The notes: generated by a model from the letters alone, not told the origin. Positions 49,400 through 57,808 are shown, numbered from the stretch's first letter. The stretch is 64,000 nucleotides of DNA from Bacillus sp. FJAT-26390 (GCF_001682865.1 NZ_MAQX01000022.1:793639-857638); one strand, 5' to 3'. Numbers and translations are program-made.

Positions 49400-50878
49400 T
49401 TAATAACGTTTCAAAGCTGCTTCCGGATAGTCTGCTGATTGGTTTTCGTTCAGCAAAGGCGAGTCTATGCCTTGCAAATATTTTTGGAAAAAGGCGACCG
49501 TATAAGCATTGATTACTTTATGTGCCCGCCTTGGAGAAAGCGGCATCTTCTCCATAATGGGAAGAGCCGGTGACCAAAAATAGTAATCGCTGAAGCTCAT
49601 GTGACGCGTACGCTGCAAAGTCAATTCATAGGCACCGGGCGAAAGGGCCTCCTTCATACGCATAGGGAGCTCAATGGACATACGATCGAATTGCTTGCGA
49701 GTCATGCTCAATTCTTGCAGTTGCGATTCGGTAGGCGCGACTGGATCGGTCTCCATGACGAAGGGTTTGGTGTCCATCAGCATAAACGGCTTGCCGGTAC
49801 CTTCGGCTTTGTGCGTATTGCCAAACATGGTGCCGTCCATATTGATTGCCGCCTTGAATCTGGGGTCCGTGTACAACACTTGAGCAGCGTTTGCGCCTCC
49901 GAAGGAATGGCCGAACATCCCGACATGGTCCAAATCGATTTTGCCGCTGAAGAGATTATTAGAGTCTTTGCCGTTCAGCTCCTCCAGCTTATCAAGCACG
50001 AAGGTAGAATCCTTGACCCATATGTCAGAAATAAGGTTATCCCATGCGTCAATATCGGTCATGCCCGGCAGGCTCGCAATCGTAACGAATTTCCCGTCAG
50101 GCAAAACGGTAGCAAGGGCGTTATATGTATGCTCGATGCTGGCTACGATAAATCCTTGACTGGCCAGCTCTTCAAATTGGAACGTATTGGAGAATCTTGC
50201 TCCGGGAAGTCCATGTGAGAACAGGATGAGCGGGTATGATGGCTGTTTACTTGCTAAGGCAACATTCGGATAGGCATTGGTCTTGACGAGCTCTAGGTAT
50301 TGGAACAGAAACTTAGGGATTTGAAGCTTGGTTTTCACTTCTGTTGCTATGACGGGAACATTTTTGACATAGGGGGCTTTGCCTGAAAGCGGCTTCGCAG
50401 GATCGGCGGGATACCAAATCTGGACCAGCACTTCCCGATGGTCGTTAGGATCTTCCGTGTAGGTTTCTTGCCGATTCGGATCAACCATCGCATATTCTAC
50501 AGTTCCGACAGCGTAAGGACCGGTTGGAGGATCAAAGCCGAATACCGGAAGCAGCGTAGGTAGTGCGGCTGCGACAATGACAAGTACGGCAAGCAGGGCG
50601 GTCATGATAGCCCGCTTTACTGGCCGAGGCTTCGTGCTTCCAAATGATGGGCCAGCTTGCCTTCTTTGCCGCAGCATGCGGAAGATGCCGTAAAGGGTCA
50701 AACCGTATGCAGGAATCATTTGCCAGCGGTACCCGTTTATCGACAGGTGAAGAGCAGCCGATAAGAGCGCAAGTAATGTCAAAGCGATAATCGCTCCGCG
50801 TGACATGCTTTTGCCGAATCGTGTTCGAATGATCAGAAAGATGCTAATAAGCAAGACCAGAACTTCAAAGATTTTCAC
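49400..50878 (-). CDS. Membrane-anchored PAF-acetylhydrolase-like alpha/beta hydrolase
   Basis: Predicted lipase/esterase of the platelet-activating-factor acetylhydrolase type, 492 residues. The N-terminal 115 residues contain about four hydrophobic segments (near 4-18, 28-45, 52-68, 90-112), so the enzyme is membrane-held with its catalytic part probably outside. The catalytic part has an HGLPG oxyanion segment, the nucleophile serine in GHSFGG, an aspartate in NMDGTMF and a histidine in RHMSF. I chose GTG 50878 because AGGAGG (50885-50890) lies 6 nt upstream; the frame stays open to a TTG at 50941, but that lacks a site and overlaps the predicted -10. It converges on the NRPS/ABC unit and diverges from ectB. 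Any role in peptide processing or resistance is inference. Confidence 0.85.
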   Translation of the reverse strand: MKIFEVLVLLISIFLIIRTRFGKSMSRGAIIALTLLALLSAALHLSINGYRWQMIPAYGLTLYGIFRMLRQRRQAGPSFGSTKPRPVKRAIMTALLAVLVIVAAALPTLLPVFGFDPPTGPYAVGTVEYAMVDPNRQETYTEDPNDHREVLVQIWYPADPAKPLSGKAPYVKNVPVIATEVKTKLQIPKFLFQYLELVKTNAYPNVALASKQPSYPLILFSHGLPGARFSNTFQFEELASQGFIVASIEHTYNALATVLPDGKFVTIASLPGMTDIDAWDNLISDIWVKDSTFVLDKLEELNGKDSNNLFSGKIDLDHVGMFGHSFGGANAAQVLYTDPRFKAAINMDGTMFGNTHKAEGTGKPFMLMDTKPFVMETDPVAPTESQLQELSMTRKQFDRMSIELPMRMKEALSPGAYELTLQRTRHMSFSDYYFWSPALPIMEKMPLSPRRAHKVINAYTVAFFQKYLQGIDSPLLNENQSADYPEAALKRY

Positions 50879-50945
50879 TTCAAACCTCCTTAATAGGGAC
50901 ATACCTTTTTCAGTCTTCTTGCGTTTGTTGCAGAAGCCCAACCAT

Positions 50946-50974
50946 ATTGTATACTCGCGCTGATAGAGTTACAA
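50946..50974 (-). promoter_or_regulatory. SigA-type promoter for the hydrolase gene
   Basis: Read on the minus strand: -35 TTGTAA (50969-50974), 17-bp spacer, -10 TACAAT (50946-50951). The transcript would start near 50940, leaving about a 60-nt leader before the GTG start. Confidence 0.55.
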
Positions 50975-51035
50975 GTTTTTGTTTTAATGAAATAAATTAA
51001 CATTTTATTAACAAATTGATACGGCGAGTTATTCA

Positions 51036-51049
51036 TGATTAATTAATCA
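51036..51049. promoter_or_regulatory. Perfect 14-bp palindrome in the divergent hydrolase/ectB gap
   Basis: TGATTAATTAATCA is its own reverse complement. It lies in the AT-rich 236-bp intergenic region, 66 bp before the ectB ATG and about 95 bp before the hydrolase promoter start. It is a candidate operator, but AT-rich DNA makes such palindromes fairly easy to find by chance. Confidence 0.35.
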
Positions 51050-51114
51050 AATGATGATATTATGTTAAATATTGTATGGTATTTTATTGAAAACATATTA
51101 GGAGAGTGGGAATA

Positions 51115-52398
51115 ATGAACGTTTTTGAAACGATGGAATCGAATGTACGGTCTTATTGCAGGTCTTTCCCTGATGTATTCGTAAAAGCAAAGGGCTCTAG
51201 AATATACGCGGAAACTGGAAAGTCGTTCCTGGATTTTTTTGCAGGCGCCGGAGCTTTGAATTACGGTCACAATAACGACTTCATTAAGGCGAAAATCGTA
51301 GCCTATTTGGAATCGGACGGCATGTCGCACGGCCTTGATATGCATACATCGGCGAAGGAAGTCTTTCTGAGCCGGTTTTCGGAGCTTATTTTGCAGCCTA
51401 GAAATTTGTCCTATAAAGTTCAATTTTGCGGACCGACAGGCACGAATGCGGTTGAAGCGGCTTTGAAGCTTGCACGCAGGGTCAAAGGGAGAACCGGCAT
51501 TTTCTCGTTTATGGGAGCCTTTCACGGCATGTCGCTTGGAAGCTTAGCCGCAACCAGCAATTTGTATCATCGCGGCGCAGCAGGCACGGATTTGGATCGC
51601 GTCCATTTTATGCCGTTTCCGCAAGGCTTTATGAATTCCTTCGATACGATTCAATATTTGGAAGAGGTTCTTACGGATGGGCACTCGGGCATCGAAAAGC
51701 CTGCCGCGATTATTTTTGAAACGCTGCAGGCGGAAGGCGGAATTAATGAAGCGCCGATCGAATGGATGAAAAAGCTGCGGGAGCTTTGCGACCGTCATGG
51801 CATCCTGCTCATTTGCGATGAAGTCCAGGTCGGCTGCGGCCGTACAGGCCCGTTTTTCTCGTTTGAGAGAGCAGATATCGTTCCGGATATCGTTGTCTTA
51901 TCGAAATCAATCAGCGGTTATGGCCTCCCGATGTCCATCGTTCTTATGAAGCCGGAGCTGGATATTTGGAATCCGGGCGAGCATACGGGCACATTCCGCG
52001 GCAACCAGCTTGCTTTTGTTGGAGCGACTGCTGCATTAGAATATAGTGCGTCTATTAGCCTCGAAGCAGATGTGTACCGCAAAGGGGAGAATGTCCGTCA
52101 GTTTTTGAACGAGGTTATTGCACCAATCCATCATTCCATCGTGATCCGGGGCATGGGTTTGATATGGGGAATAGACGTTTCAGCGAGCAAGCATGACAGT
52201 CTGTCGAAGGAAATTGCGTCGCGCTGCTACGAGCTGGGTCTCATCCTTGAACGGGTAGGACGTGACGACAAGGTCATCAAGCTCATGCCACCGCTAACGA
52301 TCTCTATGGAAGAGCTGGAAGAGGGCTGTGCAATCGTGAAGCAAGCGGTACAGGAATGCTATGAAAAGTACAAAGCTTCTGAATATCTTTTGGCATAA
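51115..52398 (+). CDS. ectB: Diaminobutyrate--2-oxoglutarate aminotransferase (EctB type)
   Basis: PLP-dependent class III aminotransferase, 427 residues, that converts aspartate semialdehyde to L-2,4-diaminobutyrate using glutamate. The whole sequence reads as EctB: ESNVRSYCRSFP at the start, FFAGAGALNYGHNN, GPTGTNAVEAALKLAR, CDEVQVGCGRTG and the PLP lysine in LSKSISG. I chose ATG 51115, about 10 nt after AGGAG; an in-frame GTG at 51106 overlaps the ribosome-binding site. No ectA or ectC is present in the window, so this is not an ectoine operon here. Its nearness to an NRPS with a Dab-type A domain suggests a dedicated precursor gene. It is preceded by an AT-rich region that can hold its own promoter. 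Confidence 0.93.
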   Translation: MNVFETMESNVRSYCRSFPDVFVKAKGSRIYAETGKSFLDFFAGAGALNYGHNNDFIKAKIVAYLESDGMSHGLDMHTSAKEVFLSRFSELILQPRNLSYKVQFCGPTGTNAVEAALKLARRVKGRTGIFSFMGAFHGMSLGSLAATSNLYHRGAAGTDLDRVHFMPFPQGFMNSFDTIQYLEEVLTDGHSGIEKPAAIIFETLQAEGGINEAPIEWMKKLRELCDRHGILLICDEVQVGCGRTGPFFSFERADIVPDIVVLSKSISGYGLPMSIVLMKPELDIWNPGEHTGTFRGNQLAFVGATAALEYSASISLEADVYRKGENVRQFLNEVIAPIHHSIVIRGMGLIWGIDVSASKHDSLSKEIASRCYELGLILERVGRDDKVIKLMPPLTISMEELEEGCAIVKQAVQECYEKYKASEYLLA

Positions 52399-52435
52399 CG
52401 GCGGTTAAATTAATCGGTTGCGAAGATGTGGAATG

Positions 52436-52491
52436 AACGATGCCTGAATGATGGACTCTTAATTGAGCGCCCTCATGGGGCATCGTTTATT
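52436..52491 (+). terminator. Possible terminator after ectB
   Basis: Arms AACGATGCC (52436-52444) and GGCATCGTT (52479-52487) pair perfectly around a 34-nt loop that contains a smaller CCC/GGG hairpin, followed by a short T-rich TTATTTG tail. It could end the ectB transcript; the long loop lowers confidence. Confidence 0.45.
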
Positions 52492-52553
52492 TGTGTGCTA
52501 AGGAGGAGCGGTTTTTCAACATATTCCAACTATGGTAATCTTATAGGTGGGGG

Positions 52554-53345
52554 GTGAAACGGTTGAATCTACATTACAAAGAGTACGGCGATGTGAACGC
52601 TCCGCTTATTGTTTTTATACATGGAGGAGGCGTTAGCGGGTGGATGTGGGATAAACAAGTAAACTATTTTTCCAGCTACCATTGTTTAGTTCCGGATCTG
52701 CCCGGGCATGGCAAAAGCGGCAGCGGGCATTTGTTTGCGATAGGCCTCAGCGCTGAGAAAATCATTGAATTACTGGAGCAAAAAGGAAAAGATAAACCGA
52801 TAATTGCGGTTGGTTTCTCGTTAGGCGCCCAGGTTTTAATTTCAATACTTAGTAAAAAGCCTCATTTAATAGACTACGCTATTATTAATAGTGCATTAGT
52901 TAGACCCATTTCCTTATCGAATATGATGATTCCGTTATTGTCGATTACATACCCCCTCGTAAAAAATAAAACATTCTCAAAAATTCAAGCAAAGTCTATG
53001 TATGTAGATGAAAGCCATTTTGACACCTATTATCAAGAAAGCTGCCTGTTAAATAAAGAGAGCTTCATGAGAATCATGGCTGAAAATATGTCATTTGAAA
53101 TACCGAACGGTTTTAAACAAGCGGGAACAAAAATATTAGTCACCGTTGGCGAAAAAGAAAAAAGCGTCATGAAAAAATCATTGCAGGATATCGTTAAAAG
53201 CCATTCGAATGGCAAAGGCATCATCATTCCTAATATAGGGCATGGCGTTTCGATGGCGAGACCTGATTATTTTAACAAGCTGCTTGAAACATGGCTCGAA
53301 AATGGCAGTCTTCCTGATGATGTTATGGAAGTAAGCGGGGAGTAA
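52554..53345 (+). CDS. Alpha/beta hydrolase
   Basis: Single-domain alpha/beta hydrolase, 263 residues, no signal peptide or membrane segment, so cytoplasmic. Visible features are the oxyanion HGGG (residues 23-26), DLPGHGKS (48-55), the nucleophile serine S89 in GFSLGA and the histidine H230 in IGHGVS. The start is GTG 52554 just after GGTGGG; TTG 52563 gives better spacing and is possible. The GFSLGA elbow differs from the GHSxG of type II thioesterases that often accompany NRPS clusters, and the lid looks like a general esterase/peroxidase-type fold. The coding region is richer in A/T than the NRPS genes. Substrate unknown. Confidence 0.85.
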   Translation: MKRLNLHYKEYGDVNAPLIVFIHGGGVSGWMWDKQVNYFSSYHCLVPDLPGHGKSGSGHLFAIGLSAEKIIELLEQKGKDKPIIAVGFSLGAQVLISILSKKPHLIDYAIINSALVRPISLSNMMIPLLSITYPLVKNKTFSKIQAKSMYVDESHFDTYYQESCLLNKESFMRIMAENMSFEIPNGFKQAGTKILVTVGEKEKSVMKKSLQDIVKSHSNGKGIIIPNIGHGVSMARPDYFNKLLETWLENGSLPDDVMEVSGE

Positions 53346-53386
53346 GCGGCACATTTAAAAGGCAAGATAATGAATGGCAAAGGAAC

Positions 53387-53442
53387 TTGACACGTCACTT
53401 TTTGGTGTCCTATAATCAAAAGGACAATAAAAGGTGTCCTAT
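53387..53442 (+). promoter_or_regulatory. Consensus promoter with repeated TGTCCT half-sites (ArsR-type operator)
   Basis: Perfect -35 TTGACA (53387-53392) and perfect -10 TATAAT (53411-53416) with an 18-bp spacer. TGTCCT half-sites occur at 53406-53411 and 53435-53440, with the reverse AGGACA at 53421-53426 between them; GGTGTCCTAT is directly repeated 29 bp apart (53404, 53433). GACAC at 53389 also mirrors GTGTC at 53405. The sites cover the promoter, as expected for autorepression by the following regulator. Confidence 0.75.
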
Positions 53443-53506
53443 TAGCTTGTTTTGTAGTTTAATCAATGACAGAACAGGAAATAATAATGAGAAGGTGGGG
53501 GTGATT

Positions 53507-53833
53507 TTGAACGATAACGGTCAAGTTAGGGATGTTTATGACGCTGTTGCCGATCCGACAAGGCGAAAATTACTTCAAATGCTGGCGGATGTTGAAGAAT
53601 TACCCCTGCATGAGATAACGGTTCATTTTCAAATGGGTCGTACGGCAGTTTCCAAGCATTTGGCTATTCTTAAAGATGCAGGTCTCGTAACGACTCGAAA
53701 GGTTGGTAGAGAAACGAGGTACCGGTTGAATGCCGCTCCGTTGAAAGAAATTCAAAATTGGGTATCCTTTTACGAAGGATTTTGGAAAGATAGAATTCAT
53801 AAATTAAATCTATTATTGGAGGAAAACGAATGA
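53507..53833 (+). CDS. ArsR/SmtB-family transcriptional regulator
   Basis: Small winged-helix DNA-binding repressor, about 108 residues: VYDAVADPTRRKLLQML at the start, a recognition helix in GRTAVSKHLAILKDAGLV and a wing in GRETRYRLN. No obvious cysteine metal site is present; this is the subtype usually paired with an AHSA1 protein. The frame is open back to 53387, but that position is the -35 box of the consensus promoter, so translation must start later. TTG 53507 lies 8 nt after AAGGTGG; GTG 53501 is the alternative. It overlaps the next gene by ATGA. Likely represses its own operon through the half-sites described for the promoter. Confidence 0.88.
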   Translation: MNDNGQVRDVYDAVADPTRRKLLQMLADVEELPLHEITVHFQMGRTAVSKHLAILKDAGLVTTRKVGRETRYRLNAAPLKEIQNWVSFYEGFWKDRIHKLNLLLEENE

Positions 53834-54246
53834 AATCGGATGTATCATTAGATTATCAATTTACAAGCTCGATCGAGCAGGTATGGAACGCTTTAACGGA
53901 TTCGGATACTCTAGCGAAATGGATTTGGGATAATGATTTTAAACCAGTCGTTGGACATAAATTTCAATTCCGGACAGAGCCTTCCGAGTGGTGGAACGGA
54001 ATTGTAGATTGTGAGGTGCTTGTAGTGGATGAGCCTCATACATTATCTTACACTTGGGCAAGCGCCGGAGAAAGCACGACTATTACATGGAATTTGAAAA
54101 AAGATTCAGATGGAACTGTCCATCTGCATTTCGATCAAACCGGATTTAGCGAAGAAACAAAAGCCCGCCAGGGAGCCATTGAGGGAGCTAAACATGCTTG
54201 GATCAAAATGGGCGGCCAGCTCGAAAAAGTGTTGGCGGAGCTGTAA
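53830..54246 (+). CDS. AHSA1/SRPBCC-domain protein
   Basis: Protein of 138 residues of the Aha1 C-terminal/START-like fold (SRPBCC): SLDYQFTSSIEQVWNAL at the N-terminus, WNGIVDCEVL and LSYTWA in the middle, ending with a helix containing HAWIKMGGQLEKVL. This fold binds small hydrophobic ligands; the true ligand is unknown. ATG 53830 overlaps the stop of the ArsR-type gene and has GGAGG upstream, so the two are translationally coupled. ArsR plus AHSA1 pairs are common in Bacillales and the pair probably forms one response unit. Confidence 0.88.
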   Translation: MKSDVSLDYQFTSSIEQVWNALTDSDTLAKWIWDNDFKPVVGHKFQFRTEPSEWWNGIVDCEVLVVDEPHTLSYTWASAGESTTITWNLKKDSDGTVHLHFDQTGFSEETKARQGAIEGAKHAWIKMGGQLEKVLAEL

Positions 54247-54298
54247 AAAATAGTAGTCGTAATGATTTTATACAAATAAACCATTCTTCAACAATAGG

Positions 54299-54333
54299 GC
54301 GCAATTCCGTAGCACGAATTGTGCTCTTTCTTT
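54299..54333 (+). terminator. Intrinsic terminator after the ArsR/AHSA1 operon
   Basis: Nine-bp stem GCGCAATTC / GAATTGTGC (one G-U pair), 8-nt loop, then the T-rich TCTTTCTTT. Confidence 0.8.
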
Positions 54334-54409
54334 ATGATAAGGGCGCTTCTCTGAAAACGGAAAGCGTCATTTTTAATAGAATCGAGGATGGAATGGAGAG
54401 GATACCGCG

Positions 54410-57400
54410 ATGAAAGTAAATCAATTGATTGCGAACAATATTAACAAATTAGATGCAGTACTGCCAGTAGATAAATCGTTAGGAATAGCTGGCTTGTCTG
54501 GCTCCGGTAAAACAACGTTTAGTCAAACCATCGGCGAAGAATCCAAGAAGCGTCTCGTTTCCTTATTGCCAAAGGCTGAATATCAGTATTTATTTCCTAA
54601 TATTATGGAAACCAACTTCAGTGCCATCCATATGGAAGAAATGCCGCTTGTCCTTTTTCTAGGCAGATCATCCATTTCTTCCAATCCGCGTTCAACAATT
54701 GGCACGCATACTGGCGTGTTCACGGAGATTCGTGTTGCGCTTGCCGAAAAATACAATCTTTCTCCGGAAGTTTTTTCATTTAATAATGAATTAGGCTGGT
54801 GTCCCGATTGTAAAGGTCGCGGAACGACTAAAAATGTCGAATGCAAAAAGTGTAACGGGAAGCGCTATAATGAAGAGGTTGAGCAATATAAAATTGAATT
54901 ATTTGATCGAGCACACCATATTTCCGACATCAACGACTTAAGCATTGAAACTATTTTTTCATTAGCAGAAGTTTTAAAGATTAGTGAAGGCAAACAAAAT
55001 ATTCTAAAAAATATAATCCATATGAATATTGGTTACTTAACATTAAATCGCATTATGGGCACATTGTCAGGCGGAGAATTAACGCGGCTTTACTTGGCGG
55101 AATTTATGGCAACAAGTGAAAATACGGTTATTATCATCGATGAAATCTCCGTCGGCCTTGATCACCAAACGCTGTTGAAAATTTTAGAGCAGATCAAGCA
55201 ATTAGGGTATAAGAATCAAATTTGGCTCATTGACCATTCGGACACGGTGCTGGGCACAACGGACGAGCAATTGTTCTTTGGGCCAGGCAGCGGCAAATAC
55301 GGCGGGAAAATCGTTGAGGAATCACCACGCCCTAAGCCAATCCTTTGGGAACGAAATCAGGAAACTCCAACAGAATATTACGCATTTCATGACCTTTACT
55401 GCCGCAATATTCAAATGGCTGAAATTCAGATTCCAAAAAATAGACTTGTAACGTTTACGGGCGAGTCTGGATGCGGCAAATCTACGCTTGTCAATGAGTG
55501 CATGTCCAAAGATTTTTTGAAGCGATATCCCAAAGATAAGCTGGTAATGGTTGGGCAAGACCGAAACCAATCGATTACCAGCCGCTCAACCGTTGCGACT
55601 TTTCTTGATATCAAAAAGAAGCTCACAAAATATAGTGAGGATATCGATGATATTTTTCAGCGCTCGATTGAAGATATTATTGAAGAACTGCCAAATGAAG
55701 ACATCGCTCATAAACGCCTCAGCTTATTGATCAAGCTTGGTCTTGGCTATTTGACGCTGGAAAGGAAAACACAGTCCTTATCAACAGGTGAATTTCAATG
55801 CGTCCATTTAGTTTCCGAGCTGTTTGCGGGCTCAAGAAACCCACAAACGCTTTTTATTTTTGACGAGCCTTCCAAAGGTTTATCACAAAATATTTTAAAT
55901 CAATTCATTGATAGCGTTAGGGTCATTCTAGAGGATGAATCCGTATCCATGATCTTGATTGAACATAATGCTTACATGCTGGAAAACTCTGATTATATCG
56001 TTGATTTTGGCAAAAGACAGCTTGCGCCTGTGGAGCATCTTGATGTAGTCAGCCATGAAGATTATTATCAAAAAAACGACATTGCAGATCGTGCGGCTCC
56101 CTTGCAAATTTCTTCAACACTCAATCAACAAAATGGAATCAACTACTTAAAAGAGAATCATATTGCCTATTATAAAAATGCGGAAAACGTCTATAAGGGC
56201 GGCATTTTAAAAAGCTTATCATCAATGGCCCGTCTGATTTATGGTGAGTACGAATCGGAAACCATTGCACCGGTCATCGCCATTGATCTGGAACGGCATC
56301 TGTATAGTCAATATAGTTTTCTCTATGAAATCGGTGGCTTGATCAACCATATCGTGGCGGCGCATCCGACCAATAAAGATACGAATAGCTTCGATTTCTA
56401 TAATCAAGAAAACCATTGTCCATGCTGCTCGGGCCGCCGGGTAATTGAAAAATTTGATTTTGATATCGTTGTTCAGGACAAAACCGTGCCATTCTGGGAT
56501 GGCTTATTGCATCCTGATGCGATGGATATTTTAAAGTTTTATCAATTTTCAAAAATAAAGTTCATCTTTGATGAGATTAAGAATGAGCTCGGTCAGGATA
56601 TAAGCAAAAGTTATAACGAGATGACAGAAGCAGAGAAGCATACCTTTTTATACGGGTATTGGGAAAAGTCATTCTACGATAAAGCAGCCAAAGCCTCGAG
56701 AACTTGGGAAGGCTTCAATTACATCATTGGGAATTATATGGTCATTTCGAAATCGATTATTAAAGAGCATATCAAACAATCCAAAGTAATGATTACCTGC
56801 CCAATCTGTCAAGGAACCGTACTAAACCATCGTAAAAAGCTTAAATTTGGCGACACGGATATTCGTGAGATTATTGGGCAGTCTGTTGATCAAGCCATGA
56901 ACAATGCCGGAAATTTACTGGTGCTAGAAAAAATGAAAGCCATTGTCGGCGGCGATATGGTTTTGGCGGAAGATGTCTCTCTATTGCCAAGGGAAACGCA
57001 AGCCGCACTGAAAATGCTCGAACTAGAGCTGGCGAGCTTTGCGAACTATGAAATGGTTTTACAAAACGTACAGCCATTCTGGGGCAGTATTAGCAGCAGT
57101 ATCGAAGCCATCAGCATTAACAATCGGATCACCGTCTGTGATTTTGCCAATATCACCGAAACGAGAGAAACGATCATTGATAAGTATTTCACCAATGGTA
57201 AGTACAAAAAGCTGACCTATGTCTATGAAGCTTTTGGCTACAAAAAAATTGTTACTTTAATCAATAAGATCAAAGCAAGTCATCCCTGTCCGTTCTGTAA
57301 AGGGAAGAAAGTCATTTCGGAGGACGGGCTCCATGATGGGGTGTATAAATTATCGGTGCCATGCGTTAGCTGCTATGCAAGCGGCATCAATGATGAAGGG

Positions 57401-57580
57401 CGCAAGGAAATCGTCGATGGCATAGACGTGCAAAGATGGCTAACTGGCAAAGTAAGCGATGTTGTTGCTTATAGCTTTATGCTTGAGGCTGTTGCCGATA
57501 TTCCAATTTTCAATCGTCTTCGCGAGTTGAATAAACGAGATATGATGGCGGTTTACCAATTCCTCGAGCAAAATAATTAA
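54410..57580 (+). CDS. UvrA-like ATPase with long cysteine-rich C-terminal extension
   Basis: ABC-type ATPase of the UvrA superfamily, 1056 residues. ATG 54410 has GGAGAGG 8 nt upstream. NBD1: Walker A GLSGSGKTT (K34), a zinc-type insertion CPDC...CKKC (about 131-148), signature LSGGE (about 218), Walker B IIIDE (about 241). NBD2: Walker A GESGCGKST (about 349-357), a degenerate signature LSTGE (about 456), Walker B FIFDEPS (about 483). Residues 560-1056 have no third Walker A but contain CPCC (about 670), CPIC (about 797), CPFC (about 960) and CVSC (about 985). True UvrA is usually about 950 residues with both zinc modules inside the NBDs, so this is a divergent paralogue rather than the repair enzyme. 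Related paralogues have been linked to drug resistance; function here is unknown. The gene looks AT-richer than the NRPS genes. Confidence 0.85.
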   Translation: MKVNQLIANNINKLDAVLPVDKSLGIAGLSGSGKTTFSQTIGEESKKRLVSLLPKAEYQYLFPNIMETNFSAIHMEEMPLVLFLGRSSISSNPRSTIGTHTGVFTEIRVALAEKYNLSPEVFSFNNELGWCPDCKGRGTTKNVECKKCNGKRYNEEVEQYKIELFDRAHHISDINDLSIETIFSLAEVLKISEGKQNILKNIIHMNIGYLTLNRIMGTLSGGELTRLYLAEFMATSENTVIIIDEISVGLDHQTLLKILEQIKQLGYKNQIWLIDHSDTVLGTTDEQLFFGPGSGKYGGKIVEESPRPKPILWERNQETPTEYYAFHDLYCRNIQMAEIQIPKNRLVTFTGESGCGKSTLVNECMSKDFLKRYPKDKLVMVGQDRNQSITSRSTVATFLDIKKKLTKYSEDIDDIFQRSIEDIIEELPNEDIAHKRLSLLIKLGLGYLTLERKTQSLSTGEFQCVHLVSELFAGSRNPQTLFIFDEPSKGLSQNILNQFIDSVRVILEDESVSMILIEHNAYMLENSDYIVDFGKRQLAPVEHLDVVSHEDYYQKNDIADRAAPLQISSTLNQQNGINYLKENHIAYYKNAENVYKGGILKSLSSMARLIYGEYESETIAPVIAIDLERHLYSQYSFLYEIGGLINHIVAAHPTNKDTNSFDFYNQENHCPCCSGRRVIEKFDFDIVVQDKTVPFWDGLLHPDAMDILKFYQFSKIKFIFDEIKNELGQDISKSYNEMTEAEKHTFLYGYWEKSFYDKAAKASRTWEGFNYIIGNYMVISKSIIKEHIKQSKVMITCPICQGTVLNHRKKLKFGDTDIREIIGQSVDQAMNNAGNLLVLEKMKAIVGGDMVLAEDVSLLPRETQAALKMLELELASFANYEMVLQNVQPFWGSISSSIEAISINNRITVCDFANITETRETIIDKYFTNGKYKKLTYVYEAFGYKKIVTLINKIKASHPCPFCKGKKVISEDGLHDGVYKLSVPCVSCYASGINDEGRKEIVDGIDVQRWLTGKVSDVVAYSFMLEAVADIPIFNRLRELNKRDMMAVYQFLEQNN

Positions 57581-57640
57581 TTTAGAATGACTAATACAAG
57601 CCATATTTGAATACAAAGCTAGCTATCAGTCAGTGAAGAA

Positions 57641-57678
57641 AACTCATTTGCAATAATGAATTGCAGATGAGTTTTTTT
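57641..57678 (+). terminator. Intrinsic terminator after the UvrA-like gene
   Basis: Fourteen-bp stem AACTCATTTGCAAT / ATTGCAGATGAGTT (one G-U pair), loop AATGA, followed by a run of seven T. Confidence 0.92.
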
Positions 57679-57737
57679 ACTATTCTGAGATGCTTATCTC
57701 AAGATTGTGTGTTTTGTTGTTTTTAATTGTTTTTATG

Positions 57738-57766
57738 TTGACATTGTAAAGGCGGCTAAGTAAGAT
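57738..57766 (+). promoter_or_regulatory. SigA-type promoter for the permease/phosphodiesterase operon
   Basis: -35 TTGACA (57738-57743), 17-bp spacer, -10 TAAGAT (57761-57766). Transcription would start near 57773, about 36 nt before the proposed permease start. Confidence 0.65.
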
Positions 57767-57808
57767 GAATAATGAAAATAATGATTCCGTCAGGAGGAGG
57801 GATACGCT

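Noticed and set aside
50879-50941. Longer start of the PAF-acetylhydrolase-like protein at TTG 50941
   Set aside because: GTG 50878 has AGGAGG at ideal spacing, while TTG 50941 has no site and lies at the predicted promoter start.
51115-52398. Part of an ectoine biosynthesis operon
   Set aside because: No ectA or ectC is adjacent; the next gene is an unrelated hydrolase after a likely terminator.
52554-53345. Alpha/beta hydrolase as the type II thioesterase of the NRPS
   Set aside because: Its nucleophile elbow is GFSLGA rather than GHSxG, it lies beyond a likely terminator, and its composition differs from the cluster; not excluded, but unsupported.
53387-53506. N-terminal extension of the ArsR-type protein from 53387
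   Set aside because: That position is the TTG of the -35 box, upstream of the transcription start, and the extra residues do not resemble the family.
54410-57580. Housekeeping excinuclease subunit UvrA
   Set aside because: The domain layout, degenerate NBD2 signature and long CxxC-bearing C-terminus differ from UvrA, and uvrB is not adjacent.
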